64,000 nucleotides of DNA from Devosia enhydra (GTDB lineage: Bacteria; Pseudomonadota; Alphaproteobacteria; Rhizobiales; Devosiaceae). The first letter of the stretch is position 1; the number at the start of each line of letters is the position of its first letter. Positions 38,450-47,300 of this stretch are shown piece by piece. A program made the position numbers and the translations under genes. The stretch is from positions 1,211,528 to 1,275,527 of the forward strand of contig NZ_FPKU01000001.1 of the NCBI RefSeq assembly GCF_900119845.1, in the 5' to 3' direction. The notes under the pieces were generated by a model. It had not been told where the DNA came from. It saw only the letters and a list, made by a program, of their open reading frames with translations, and searched no databases.

Positions 38450-40094
38450 AAAGAGCCTCCTTGAAGGGTGCGTCGCCCAGCCGCCGATAGGCAGAAATGA
38501 AAGGTTCGTCAGGGGTTTGGCGCCGGGCGATATAGGCTTCGACCAGCCGCTCGATCGCCGCCGGAACGGCCTCCGCCTCAAAGCCCGGCCCGAGGATCTT
38601 GCCGATCGCGGCGGCTTCGGTTCCGTCACCGCCCACCGTGATCTGGTAGAGTTCGGTGCCCTTCTTCTCCACCCCCAGAATGCCGATATGGCCCACATGG
38701 TGGTGCCCACAGGCATTGATGCAGCCCGAAATCTTGATCTTGAGCGCCCCGATCTCCTTCTGCCGCTCCGGCGCCGCAAACCGGCGGCTGATCTCCTGCG
38801 CGATGGGGATCGAGCGCGCATTGGCCAGCGCACAGTAATCGAGACCCGGGCAGGCGATCATGTCGGAGATGAGCCCCGCATTGCCTTCCGCCAGGCCGGC
38901 CTCGACCAGGGCCACATAGACGGCGGGCAGATCACTCACAAGCACATGCGGCAGAACGAGATTCTGCTCGTGGCTGACGCGGAGTTCATCGAACGAATAG
39001 CGCTCCGCAAGATCGGCGACCGCCTCCATCTGCGCGTCGGTCGCGTCGCCCGGTGCCGCACCGATCGGCTTCAGCGAGATGGTCACCGACACATAGCCGG
39101 GCACGCGGTGCGGGTGGAGATTGTTCTCGAGCCAGCTTCCATAAGCGGCATCGAGGATCTTCTCGCGGGCAATATCGATCGCCGCCACGGGCAGGGACTT
39201 GAACGGCGGAGGAGCGAAATAGGCGCCGATCCGATCGAGTTCTTCCTGCGGAAGAGTCAGCCTGCCGCCGCGGACCTGCGCGAATTCTTCCTCGACCTGC
39301 GCCTTTATTGTCTCGAGACCCTCCTCATGCACGAGGATCTTGATACGCGCCTTGTATTTATTGTCGCGCCGGCCATAGCGATTATACACCCGCATGATGC
39401 TTTCGAGATAGCTCAGCAGGTGCTCGTGTGGCACATAGGCATTGATCAGCTTGCCGATCATGGGCGTCCGGCCCAGCCCGCCACCCACATAGACCGACCA
39501 GCCGATCTCACCGGCCCCGTTGAGTGCAGCCATCAAGCCGATGTCGTGGAACTTGATTGCCGCCCGGTCATTGGGCGATCCCGTCAGCGCGATCTTGAAC
39601 TTGCGCGGCAAGAAGGTGAATTCAGGATGAAGGCTCGACCATTGGCGCAGTATTTCGCCGACCGGACGGGGGTCGATGATTTCATCTGCGGCCGCACCGG
39701 CAAACTGGTCGGTCGTGACATTGCGGATGCAATTGCCCGACGTCTGGATGGCATGCATTTCCACCGACGCAAGATCCGCGAGGATTGACGGAATATCGCG
39801 CAGTTTCGGCCAGTTATACTGGATGTTCTGCCGGGTGGTGAAATGCCCATAGCCCCGATCATATGTCCGGGCGAGATGGGCCAGCATCCGCATCTGTCGC
39901 GACGACAGCGTGCCGTAAGGCACAGCGACCCGCAGCATATAGGCATGCAGTTGCAGGTAGAGCCCGTTCATCAGCCGCAGGGGGCGGAACTGATCCTCGC
40001 TCAGCTCGCCACTGATGCGGCGGCGCACCTGGTCTGAAAACTGGGCCGTACGCTCGCGGACGAAGGCCGCGTCGAACTCGTCATATCGATACAT
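38436..40094 (-). CDS. cysI: Assimilatory sulfite reductase hemoprotein
   Basis: This 552-residue protein reduces sulfite to sulfide using siroheme and a [4Fe-4S] cluster. It has the two ferredoxin-like half domains and both Cys pairs, CPGLDYC and SGCINACG, plus FTTRQNIQYNWPKL near the siroheme. The nitrite/sulfite reductase superfamily also contains nitrite reductases; the cysG-cysH setting decides for sulfite. No cysJ flavoprotein is present, so electrons probably come from ferredoxin and the nearby FNR. Confidence 0.92.
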   Translation of the reverse strand: MYRYDEFDAAFVRERTAQFSDQVRRRISGELSEDQFRPLRLMNGLYLQLHAYMLRVAVPYGTLSSRQMRMLAHLARTYDRGYGHFTTRQNIQYNWPKLRDIPSILADLASVEMHAIQTSGNCIRNVTTDQFAGAAADEIIDPRPVGEILRQWSSLHPEFTFLPRKFKIALTGSPNDRAAIKFHDIGLMAALNGAGEIGWSVYVGGGLGRTPMIGKLINAYVPHEHLLSYLESIMRVYNRYGRRDNKYKARIKILVHEEGLETIKAQVEEEFAQVRGGRLTLPQEELDRIGAYFAPPPFKSLPVAAIDIAREKILDAAYGSWLENNLHPHRVPGYVSVTISLKPIGAAPGDATDAQMEAVADLAERYSFDELRVSHEQNLVLPHVLVSDLPAVYVALVEAGLAEGNAGLISDMIACPGLDYCALANARSIPIAQEISRRFAAPERQKEIGALKIKISGCINACGHHHVGHIGILGVEKKGTELYQITVGGDGTEAAAIGKILGPGFEAEAVPAAIERLVEAYIARRQTPDEPFISAYRRLGDAPFKEALYGTA

Positions 40095-40386
40095 GGCTGT
40101 CCTCGTCGAGGTGCTGGCGCTCGAATGCCGGGGCGGTCGGCCCGGCGGCCCTGATCCGTTCGCGGATGCGCAATGGCACGACCACCCTGTCGACGAGCTT
40201 CACAGCTTCGACCTCGAGCGAAAGAATGCGACCCGTCTTTTTCGTTGCGGCGATTGCAGCGTCGCGCGCCTCCGCCTCTTCGGGCAGAAAGATGCGTGCC
40301 GCCTGCAAATCCTCGACCCAGCGCCCCTCGGTGTCGAGATAAACGGTGGCGCCGGAAAGCAGTTCGTTGCCGGTGAGGATGTCCAT
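40081..40386 (-). CDS. DUF2849 protein of the cys operon
   Basis: This 101-residue soluble protein runs from MDILTGNELLSGATVYLDTE to HLDEDSHVSI. It matches my recollection of DUF2849, small proteins found between cysG and cysI in alphaproteobacteria. ATG 40386 shares a base with the cysG stop (TGATG) and its own end overlaps the cysI start by 14 bases. This tight coupling suggests fixed ratios with the sulfite reductase. It has a repeated Glu/Ala/Arg helix and no Cys. Function is unknown; a role with sulfite reductase is inferred from place only. Confidence 0.85.
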   Translation of the reverse strand: MDILTGNELLSGATVYLDTEGRWVEDLQAARIFLPEEAEARDAAIAATKKTGRILSLEVEAVKLVDRVVVPLRIRERIRAAGPTAPAFERQHLDEDSHVSI

Positions 40387-41786
40387 CACGCAACCCTTTG
40401 CTGAAGTTGATCTATCGGGAGAGCGTCGGCCCAGTCACCCGCCGCGACCGCATCGCCGACCAGGATCACCGCCGGTCCCTGCGGAAACTGGCCGGCGCCG
40501 GAAGCAAGCCCGGAGAGCGTGCCCAGGCTCGCCTTCCGGTCGGCTCTTCCGGCATTGACGACGATGCCGACCGGGGTCGCCCCCGGCAGGCCGTGAGCCA
40601 TCAGCCGTGCCGCTGTCTCGGCCGCGATCGACTTGCCCATGTAAAGCGCCAGCGACAGGCCCGAGCCTGCGAGGCTGGCCCAGTGCCGCAGCGCCTCGTC
40701 ATCGGCACCGTGGGCCGTGGCGAACACGACGCCGGACGAGACCTTGCGCAAGGTCAGCGGCGATGCGGTATCTGCGGCTGCGGCAAGGGCGGCGGTCACT
40801 CCGGGCACGATCGTGTAGGGGATTCCGGCCTTCCGAAGGGCAGCGATCTCCTCGCCTGCCCGCCCGAAAACCATCGGATCGCCGCTCTTTAGCCGCGCGA
40901 CCCGCTTGCCTTCGCCCGCCAGCCGCACCAGCAGGGTATTGATCTGGGCTTGGCTGAACGAATGATGTCCCTTGGTCTTTCCGACCGGAATACGCTCGGC
41001 GTCGCGACGCCCCATCTCAACCACGGCCGCCGGCACCAGCTGATCATGAACGATGACATCGGCTTCCTGCAGCAGCCGCTGGGCACGGAGGGTCAGGAGG
41101 TCTTCGGCGCCCGGCCCGGCGCCGATCAGCCACACCTCGCCCTTTGCCTCAGCCGCCGCATGACGCAACAGCAGCGCCTCGGCGCCGGTGGCGTCGGCGA
41201 TCACGGGCGACGTCACAAGCGCCTCGTAGAACCGGCGGCGAGTAGCGCCGTCCTGAATCAGTGCTTCAACCTTGTGGCGCAAGCTGCCGGCAAGACTCGC
41301 CAATTTGCCGAGCGCGGGAGGAAGCATCGCCTCGATGCGGGCGCGGATGAGGCGTGCGAGAACAGGCGATGCCCCCTCGCTGCTGATGGCGATGGTCAGC
41401 GGTGCGCGATCGACGATCGAGGGCGTGTAGAAATCGCAGCGCGATGGCCTGTCGACGACATTGCACGGAATGCCGGCGGCCCGCGCCATGCGCTCGGCCG
41501 CGCGGCCTTCGGGACCATAATCGGCGATAAAGACGAGCGCGGCCCCCAGAAAATCGCAAGGGACGGGGGCACGCGACACGGGCGTCACCGCAAACTCGGA
41601 AAAGTCGACGTCCATCGCGCTCGACGCGACATGGATATCGGCCCGGGTCTTGGCGAGCAGGCGCACTTTGGCCAAGGCTTCATCGCCCCCGCCGACGACG
41701 AGAACCTTGCGCCCGGCAACCTTGACCGAGACGGGAAATGTGGTGAGTTCGCCCATGTCCGGGTATCCGATTTCGCGCTTGGACAT
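40386..41786 (-). CDS. cysG: Siroheme synthase (multifunctional CysG)
   Basis: This enzyme makes siroheme, the cofactor of CysI, from uroporphyrinogen III. From ATG 41786 (AAAGG) it has 466 residues. The N-terminal half is the dehydrogenase/ferrochelatase (VKVAGRKVLVVGGGDEALAKVR, SSEGASPVLARLIRARIE). The C-terminal half is the SAM methyltransferase (VWLIGAGPGAEDLLTLRA, RLKSGDPMVFGRAGEE, VPGVTAALAAA). ATG 41756 is another possible start. It is the first gene of the cys operon and divergent from a secreted protein gene. Confidence 0.93.
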   Translation of the reverse strand: MSKREIGYPDMGELTTFPVSVKVAGRKVLVVGGGDEALAKVRLLAKTRADIHVASSAMDVDFSEFAVTPVSRAPVPCDFLGAALVFIADYGPEGRAAERMARAAGIPCNVVDRPSRCDFYTPSIVDRAPLTIAISSEGASPVLARLIRARIEAMLPPALGKLASLAGSLRHKVEALIQDGATRRRFYEALVTSPVIADATGAEALLLRHAAAEAKGEVWLIGAGPGAEDLLTLRAQRLLQEADVIVHDQLVPAAVVEMGRRDAERIPVGKTKGHHSFSQAQINTLLVRLAGEGKRVARLKSGDPMVFGRAGEEIAALRKAGIPYTIVPGVTAALAAAADTASPLTLRKVSSGVVFATAHGADDEALRHWASLAGSGLSLALYMGKSIAAETAARLMAHGLPGATPVGIVVNAGRADRKASLGTLSGLASGAGQFPQGPAVILVGDAVAAGDWADALPIDQLQQRVA

Positions 41787-41972
41787 ACGGCCTTTGCCGC
41801 ACCGCCTCAAGCGCGCGGGCCGCAAAGGCGGGAGTATTTCCCTTTGCCGCAAGGCACTAGAATGGCGGTCTAAAGCGCCGGGCGCCGTAGCAAATCCGTT
41901 TCAGATCGTCTTGTCGCCCACCCAAGCTGCTGGCAGGTTGCGACGTCCCAACGGGGACCATGAGGGAGCTCG

Positions 41973-42752
41973 ATGATGACGAGACTGGGCCTGGCAGCGC
42001 TTTTGACGGCACTCTCCGCGACACTGGCGATGGCCCAGACGCCCTTGCCGATTGTCAGTGACGCAACGGTCGCGGACGGGCAGGCGGCGCCCTTTGAAGG
42101 CAACTGGTCCATCATGAAGCCAGGCGGGGACCGCACGAGCGAAACCGACAGCTGCGCCATGCCGGCCAGCATTCAGGCCGACGGACCCACCGCCATCACC
42201 TATGCGTCCTCAACGGGTGCCGAGTTTTCCTTCGCGCTGGCCGACGAAAATGACGCCACGACGTGGCAGGGCGAATTCGATCGTATCGCCGTCTGGCAGG
42301 GTCCTGACGCGTTCCTGCTCTATTCCCGCCTCGCCGATGGCACTCCCGATACGGCTGAAGCCTATCTCTACGAACGCTGCCCGATCTGGCCGCGGACGAG
42401 CTATGAGGGCGCGGTTCCCGGAGCGCTCGAACCCTTCGTCGGCGCATGGCAGGAGGCGGTTCCCCCCGCCCGGGGTGCCGAACCGTTGCAGATCGTCGGC
42501 GCCTGTAATGATCCCACAATCTTCGAGATCAGCGGGCCGACCACGCTCAAGCGCACGATTGCCGGGCAGCCGGATTACACGCTGGAAATCCGGGCCCGCG
42601 GCACCGATACGGTCGTGCCCAATCCCCGGGCTGGCTATGCGCCCAGCGTGATCGTGTGGGTGTCGCCAGACCGGTTCCACTTCCACATCATCGACATTTT
42701 CGGGGGCACGAACTGGTTCAGCCCCGTGATCTATACCCGGTGCGCGCCGTGA
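41973..42752 (+). CDS. Secreted protein with two copies of a Cys-containing domain
   Basis: This 259-residue protein has a clear signal peptide (LGLAALLTALSATLAMAQT). The mature part carries two related units of about 100 residues. Each begins PFxGxW (PFEGNWSIMKP; PFVGAWQEAVP), has a Cys shortly after and another Cys near its end (YLYERC; VIYTRC). In the second unit VWVSPDRFHFH precedes the final strands. The next gene encodes one more copy of the same unit. I recognise no family. The paired Cys suggest one disulfide per unit. The ribosome-binding site GGGAG precedes two adjacent ATGs. Confidence 0.8.
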   Translation: MMTRLGLAALLTALSATLAMAQTPLPIVSDATVADGQAAPFEGNWSIMKPGGDRTSETDSCAMPASIQADGPTAITYASSTGAEFSFALADENDATTWQGEFDRIAVWQGPDAFLLYSRLADGTPDTAEAYLYERCPIWPRTSYEGAVPGALEPFVGAWQEAVPPARGAEPLQIVGACNDPTIFEISGPTTLKRTIAGQPDYTLEIRARGTDTVVPNPRAGYAPSVIVWVSPDRFHFHIIDIFGGTNWFSPVIYTRCAP

Positions 42753-43195
42753 GCAGGATACGGCGCGGTGAACGTATAGCCGTGGCGATGCTGTCGGTTC
42801 TCGTCACGGCGCTCTCCCATCCCGCGAACGCGCAGGATTTTCCCCGGCAGGGCTATGAGGGCGCTCCCAACGGTCTGGCGGCGCCCTTCGCCGGCCAATG
42901 GGGCATGAAGTTTCCCGAGCCTGAGGGCACGATCGTTTCTGCGATCATCGTGTCCTGCGACGATCCCATCCGGATCGAGGCCGTCGATGACACGCATATT
43001 TCCTATGGATCGCCCGGGCGCGAGCCCGCGCTGTTCGAGGTTTTCGCCTTCGAGGGCAGAACGACATGGGCTCCGCCGACGGCCGAGACCTACATCGCCG
43101 TGTGGCTCGACCCCGACAGCTTCCACCTCCACAGAACCGAAATGGGGCGCGCGGACTGGGCCGACCCGCGCCTCTATTTCCGCTGCGAGAGCTGA
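42749..43195 (+). CDS. Secreted protein, single-domain paralog of the preceding gene
   Basis: This 148-residue protein starts with GTG overlapping the previous stop (GTGA), so translation is coupled. The signal peptide (RIAVAMLSVLVTALSHPANAQD) is followed by one unit: PFAGQWGMKFPEP, a Cys in IIVSCDDPIRIEA, VWLDPDSFHLHRT and a final Cys in LYFRCES. This matches the units of the upstream protein. The function is unknown; the two proteins are probably co-exported partners. Confidence 0.8.
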   Translation: MSRIRRGERIAVAMLSVLVTALSHPANAQDFPRQGYEGAPNGLAAPFAGQWGMKFPEPEGTIVSAIIVSCDDPIRIEAVDDTHISYGSPGREPALFEVFAFEGRTTWAPPTAETYIAVWLDPDSFHLHRTEMGRADWADPRLYFRCES

Positions 43196-43204
43196 GGCCA
43201 GGCG

Positions 43205-43525
43205 TCAGCCCTGCCGGCTCGGCACGTGGAAGACCGCGCCCTCAAACGCATCCTTGACCTTGATCTGGCACGAGAGCCGGCTTTCGGGCCGCACGTCGAA
43301 GGCGAAATCGAGCATGTCCTCTTCCATCGAGGACGGGCCGCCGATGGTGTCGGACCACGCCGCATCGACATAGACATGGCAGGTGGCGCAGGTGCAGGCG
43401 CCGCCGCATTCGGCAACGATCCCCGGCACGCCATTCATGATGGCGGTTTCCATCACGGTCGCGCCGACATCGGCTTCGGTGTCATGGCGCGTGCCATCGG
43501 CTTCGACGAAGGTGATGTTGGGCAT
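43205..43525 (-). CDS. Adrenodoxin-type [2Fe-2S] ferredoxin
   Basis: This 106-residue electron carrier has Cys at 40, 46, 49 and 86, giving C-x5-C-x2-C-x36-C, the spacing of vertebrate- and bacterial-type adrenodoxins (CGGACTCATCHVYV and RLSCQI). The start at ATG 43525 has GGAAG upstream. This family serves Fe-S biogenesis (Isc Fdx) or P450 enzymes. The operon context is only the Hpt-like gene, so the partner is unknown. The FNR at 36 kb is one possible reductase. Confidence 0.92.
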   Translation of the reverse strand: MPNITFVEADGTRHDTEADVGATVMETAIMNGVPGIVAECGGACTCATCHVYVDAAWSDTIGGPSSMEEDMLDFAFDVRPESRLSCQIKVKDAFEGAVFHVPSRQG

Positions 43526-43589
43526 GATCGCTTCCGGGGCTTTGGGGACGCGTCGCATATAGCGAGCACCGCCCTGCCCCGCAAGGCGC

Positions 43590-44003
43590 CTAGTCCGGCA
43601 TGCGAGAAATGCGCTCGGACAGCCAGGTCTCCGCCTCCGCAACCGCCAACGCCAGATCCTCGATCCGCTCGGGATTGACGACGCCGCTGTCGCGCAGCTC
43701 GGCTTCGGCACCGGCCGACAGTTCGCCGATCGTCCACGCCCCGACGCCGCGCGCCGCCAGCCCGAGCATCTTGAGATCGACCGCCAACCCTTCCACGTCG
43801 GTGCTGGCCGTGACGCGTGAAAAATAGAGCGTCAGCCGGTCTTTGAACTGGCGCAAAATCTCGTCCATCAGCCCCGGATCGCCCAGGGACTGCCGGTCGA
43901 GAAACTCCAGATCCAGTGGATCGGCACGGCGCGGCCTTGTTTTGGCCGCATCCTGAGGGGCGATCTGGGCAGATGGAACTGCAACTGATTTGAACCGGTC
44001 CAC
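43590..44003 (-). CDS. Hpt-like helical protein lacking the phosphotransfer His
   Basis: This 137-residue soluble protein has a disordered N-terminus of about 28 residues, then an all-helical domain: LDLEFLDRQSLGDPGLMDEILRQF, LKMLGLAARGVGAWTIGELS and a last helix with ERIEDLALAVAEAETW. Against Hpt domains (AHTLKGSARGIGA) the segment aligns as LKMLGLAARGVGA, so Lys replaces the phospho-accepting His. It would then bind partners without relaying phosphate. It is divergent from the giant pole protein across a CtrA-type site. Hpt homology is my reading of a weak pattern. Confidence 0.55.
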   Translation of the reverse strand: MDRFKSVAVPSAQIAPQDAAKTRPRRADPLDLEFLDRQSLGDPGLMDEILRQFKDRLTLYFSRVTASTDVEGLAVDLKMLGLAARGVGAWTIGELSAGAEAELRDSGVVNPERIEDLALAVAEAETWLSERISRMPD

Positions 44004-44101
44004 GCCGCTGCCCCCTGCGCCTTCGGGTCACCGTAGCGGCAGGCGGTGAACAGGCGATTAAGCCAGGCGCCGGCGGGCGTTTTCCACCGGGTCGGGCAAA
44101 A

Positions 44102-44116
44102 TTAACCTTCGCTTAA
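44102..44116. promoter_or_regulatory. CtrA-type binding site upstream of the giant pole protein gene
   Basis: TTAA-CCTTCGC-TTAA is an exact match to the full CtrA site TTAA-N7-TTAA. Its second half overlaps the -35 hexamer of the candidate promoter for the 44317 gene, the usual layout at CtrA-activated promoters. The site also lies about 100 bases upstream of the divergent Hpt-like gene. Confidence 0.6.
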
Positions 44117-44140
44117 GAAAGCGTTCAGGATGCGTAAAAT
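44113..44140 (+). promoter_or_regulatory. Candidate promoter of the giant pole protein gene
   Basis: TTAAGA (44113-44118), a 16-base spacer and TAAAAT (44135-44140). The weak -35 fits an activator-dependent promoter. It would give a leader of about 170 bases before ATG 44317. Confidence 0.5.
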
Positions 44141-44166
44141 TGAATGTATAAGGAAACTCCACGAGC

Positions 44167-44301
44167 ATGAGGCAGCGTGGGGTCGAAGGGCGGGTCTGCG
44201 GGCATTTGAATCGCATTTTACCCAAATGGACACTGGCCCGGAAACGGGTGACGGTCCATGACAGCTCTAGAGGCCCGGCCTTTCGCAATCCAGCCGACTA
44301 A
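44167..44301 (+). other. Possible upstream ORF (44 aa) in the pole-protein leader
   Basis: ATG 44167 follows AAGGAA by about 12 bases and the frame runs 44 codons to TAA, ending 15 bases before the next start. The predicted peptide is basic (MRQRGVEGRVCGHLNR onward). No family is recognised. It may affect translation of the next gene or be chance. Confidence 0.25.
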
Positions 44302-44316
44302 AGAGTTGTAAAGAGT

Positions 44317-47300
44317 ATGGCGAAGAAATCCACGACCCCCCAAGGTGATCCCGCAACTCTGGCTTTCTCCGCCGTCGAGGATGCCCTCAAGGATTCGGTT
44401 TTCGGCCTCGAAGGGGCCGAGGACAAGCCGGCTCAACCCCAAAAACCCGCAACGCGCCCGGCACAGCCCGAGCCCTCGTCGCGCACCGAGCGTGCCCGCG
44501 CCGCCGACAAGATCGCGGCCCAAGCGGGGACGGTCGCCAATGACGATCGGCTGCAGGGATCCAAGATCCTCTACGGGTTGCAGAGCAAGTCGTCCAACAC
44601 CCCGACCGTGGTTGCGAGCGTCGTTTCGGCTGGATGGGTGCTCGCCATCGCGCTCGTGCTGTTCGTTCGCCATGGCGGGGAAATGGGGACCCCTGCCTTC
44701 CTGGCCTCCAATGATTTCATCGGCCTCGTCGCCCTCGCGATCATTCCCGTGATGGGCTTTTTCGCCATCGCGACGCTGGTGCGCCGTGCGCAGGAATTGC
44801 GCAACGCCGCCACCGCCGTGACCCACGCCGCCATTCGCCTGGCCGAGCCCGAAACCACCGCGTCCGAAAAAGTCGCCTCGGTGGGCCAGGCCGTTCGCCG
44901 CGAAGTCAACGCGCTAGGCGATGGGCTTGAGCGTGCCCTGTCGCGCGCCGGCGAGCTCGAAGTGATGATCCACAACGAAGTCACCGCTCTCGAGCGCACC
45001 TATTCCGACAACGAATCGCGCATGCGGGCACTGATCCAGGAACTCGCCAGCCAGCGCGAGGCCGTGATCACCAACACCGAGCGCGTCCGCGAAGCCATCA
45101 CCGAAAGCCATACCGGCCTCGTCTTCGATCTCGACATGATCAGCCAGCGCATCGCGGGCACGATCGTGGAATCGGGCGGCAACCTCACCAAGTCGCTGGA
45201 AACGGCCGGCAATTCGCTCAATTCCGCCTTTGGCGAGCGCACCGAGAGCTTCGTATCGCTGATCGATCAGCGCACCAGCCACCTGCTCGTGGCGCTCGAT
45301 GACAGCGCAAGCCGCCTCAACCTGACGCTCGAGGACCGCGCCGGCGCCATCTCCAACGCCTTCGAGACCCGCACGAGCGAGCTCAGCACCGTCATCGATG
45401 GCCGCATGAACGCGCTGACCGAAGCGCTCGACAGCCGTGCCATCACGCTGTCGGATGCCATCGACAACCGCACATCCAGCCTCGCCAAGCTTCTTAGCCA
45501 GGGCGGCATCACCCTGCTCGACCAGCTGCGCGATCGCGGCCAGGAGGTCTCGAGCGAGCTCGACATCATCGGCACCCGCATCGCCAGCGATATCGCTGCA
45601 CGTACCACCGAAGCGGAATCGTTGATCTCGAACCTCTCCAAGCAGCTCGACGAAAGCGTTTCCATCCAGGTCAACGCCATGGAAAGCCGGCTACAGTCGG
45701 CGATGATCGAGCTCAACGGCGCGCTCGACGACACCACCGAGAAGGCCCGCATCACGCTGATGGGCGCCGGCTCGGAAAACCTCTCCCAGTTCGACAATCG
45801 CCTCCAGGAGATCGCCGGTGCGATCGACAGCCGGCTCGGGCTGCTCGACGGCGTTCTGGGCGACAAGGGCGAGAAGGTCATCGCCGCGCTCGACAAGCAC
45901 AATGCCCAGTTCTCGGCGCGCGCCAACGTGCTCGAAATGGCTCTCGACGAGAAGTCGGGTCATTTCAATGAGCAGGTCAGCCAGCGCACCCGCGAGATGA
46001 CCGAGACGCTCAACCAGCGGGCCAAGAACATCACCGAGGCGATTTCCACCCGCTCGCGCGAGCTGTCGGAATCGCTCGAGGGCCACGTCCAGCTGATCTC
46101 GGATGCGCTCGATATCCGCACCGAAACGCTCAACCAGTCGCTCGATCAGCGCACCGAGGTGCTCGGCGACGCGCTCGAAACCCATACCCGGGCGTTCGCT
46201 CAGACGCTCGACAGCAAGACCCGCACGCTCTCGGACGCCCTTGACGGCAAGACGAGGATCCTCGGCGATACCCTGCAGGAGCGCGCACAGGTTCTCTCTG
46301 AGGCCATCGACGAGCGCACCCTGACGCTCGGCGACGTGATCGAGAACCGCACCAAGTCGTTCAACGAAGCCATCGAAGTCAGCTCGCGTCAGCTCTCGCA
46401 CGCCATCGACGAGCGCACCCAGCTCATCGGCGATGCCCTCGATCGTCGCACCGCGCAGATCAACGACACGCTGCAGACCCGGGCCCGCGAACTCAACGAC
46501 ACGATGGCCGGTCGCGCCCAGGAGCTCAACGACGCTCTCGCCGCCCGCACCACGGAGTTCGACGAGACCATCGCGGCGCGCAATGCGGAGGTTGAGGCAA
46601 CGCTACAGCGTGAGGTGCGGACGCTCGGCGCCTCCCTCGATACGAGGACGCAGGAACTCGCCCGCACCGTCAGCGTGCGCTCCAACGAGCTCTCCGAGGC
46701 CCTCAATACCCGCACCACCCAGCTGGGCGAAACGCTGGGCACGCATACGGCCGCCCTTGCCACGGCAATCGGCGACCGTACCGCAGAGCTCGCCCGCACC
46801 ATCGATGCTCAGGGCTCGGCCGCGCGCGAGCGCATCGACCAGAGCCTGCGCATGGTTTCCGACACCATGGCCGATCGCGCCCATGCCGTGTCGACCCTGA
46901 TCGCCGGCAAGGTCGCCGAGGTGAACGAGAATCTCGGGCGTGGCGTCGACAGCGCCATCCTGCGGATCGCGGAAGCCGAAGGTGGTGTCTCGACGCGCAT
47001 CGAAGAGGCTGCCTCGACCGTCGGGGACAGCGCCCGCCGCGCCGCCGACATCATCGAGACCGGCGTCAATTCGGCCCGCAAGTCCATCGTCGATATCGTC
47101 GACCAGCGCCTGGGCACCCTGCCCGAGGCCATCACGGCCCGCGCCGAGATCACCGCAGAACGCCTGTCGACGCTCAACACGGCGATCAATACGACGCTCG
47201 TGCAGTCGATGACCGATCTCGAGGCCGGTGCCGACCGTCTGGGCGAAACCATCTCGCGCCGCATCGAAACAGCGACCGTCAACATCTCGGCCGACGTCAC

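Noticed and set aside
37181-38833. Long N-terminal extension of CysH up to 38833
   Set aside because: The extra 128 residues are an Arg/Ser-rich shadow of the cysI 3' end. ATG 38449 has a GGAGG ribosome-binding site and the family N-terminus.
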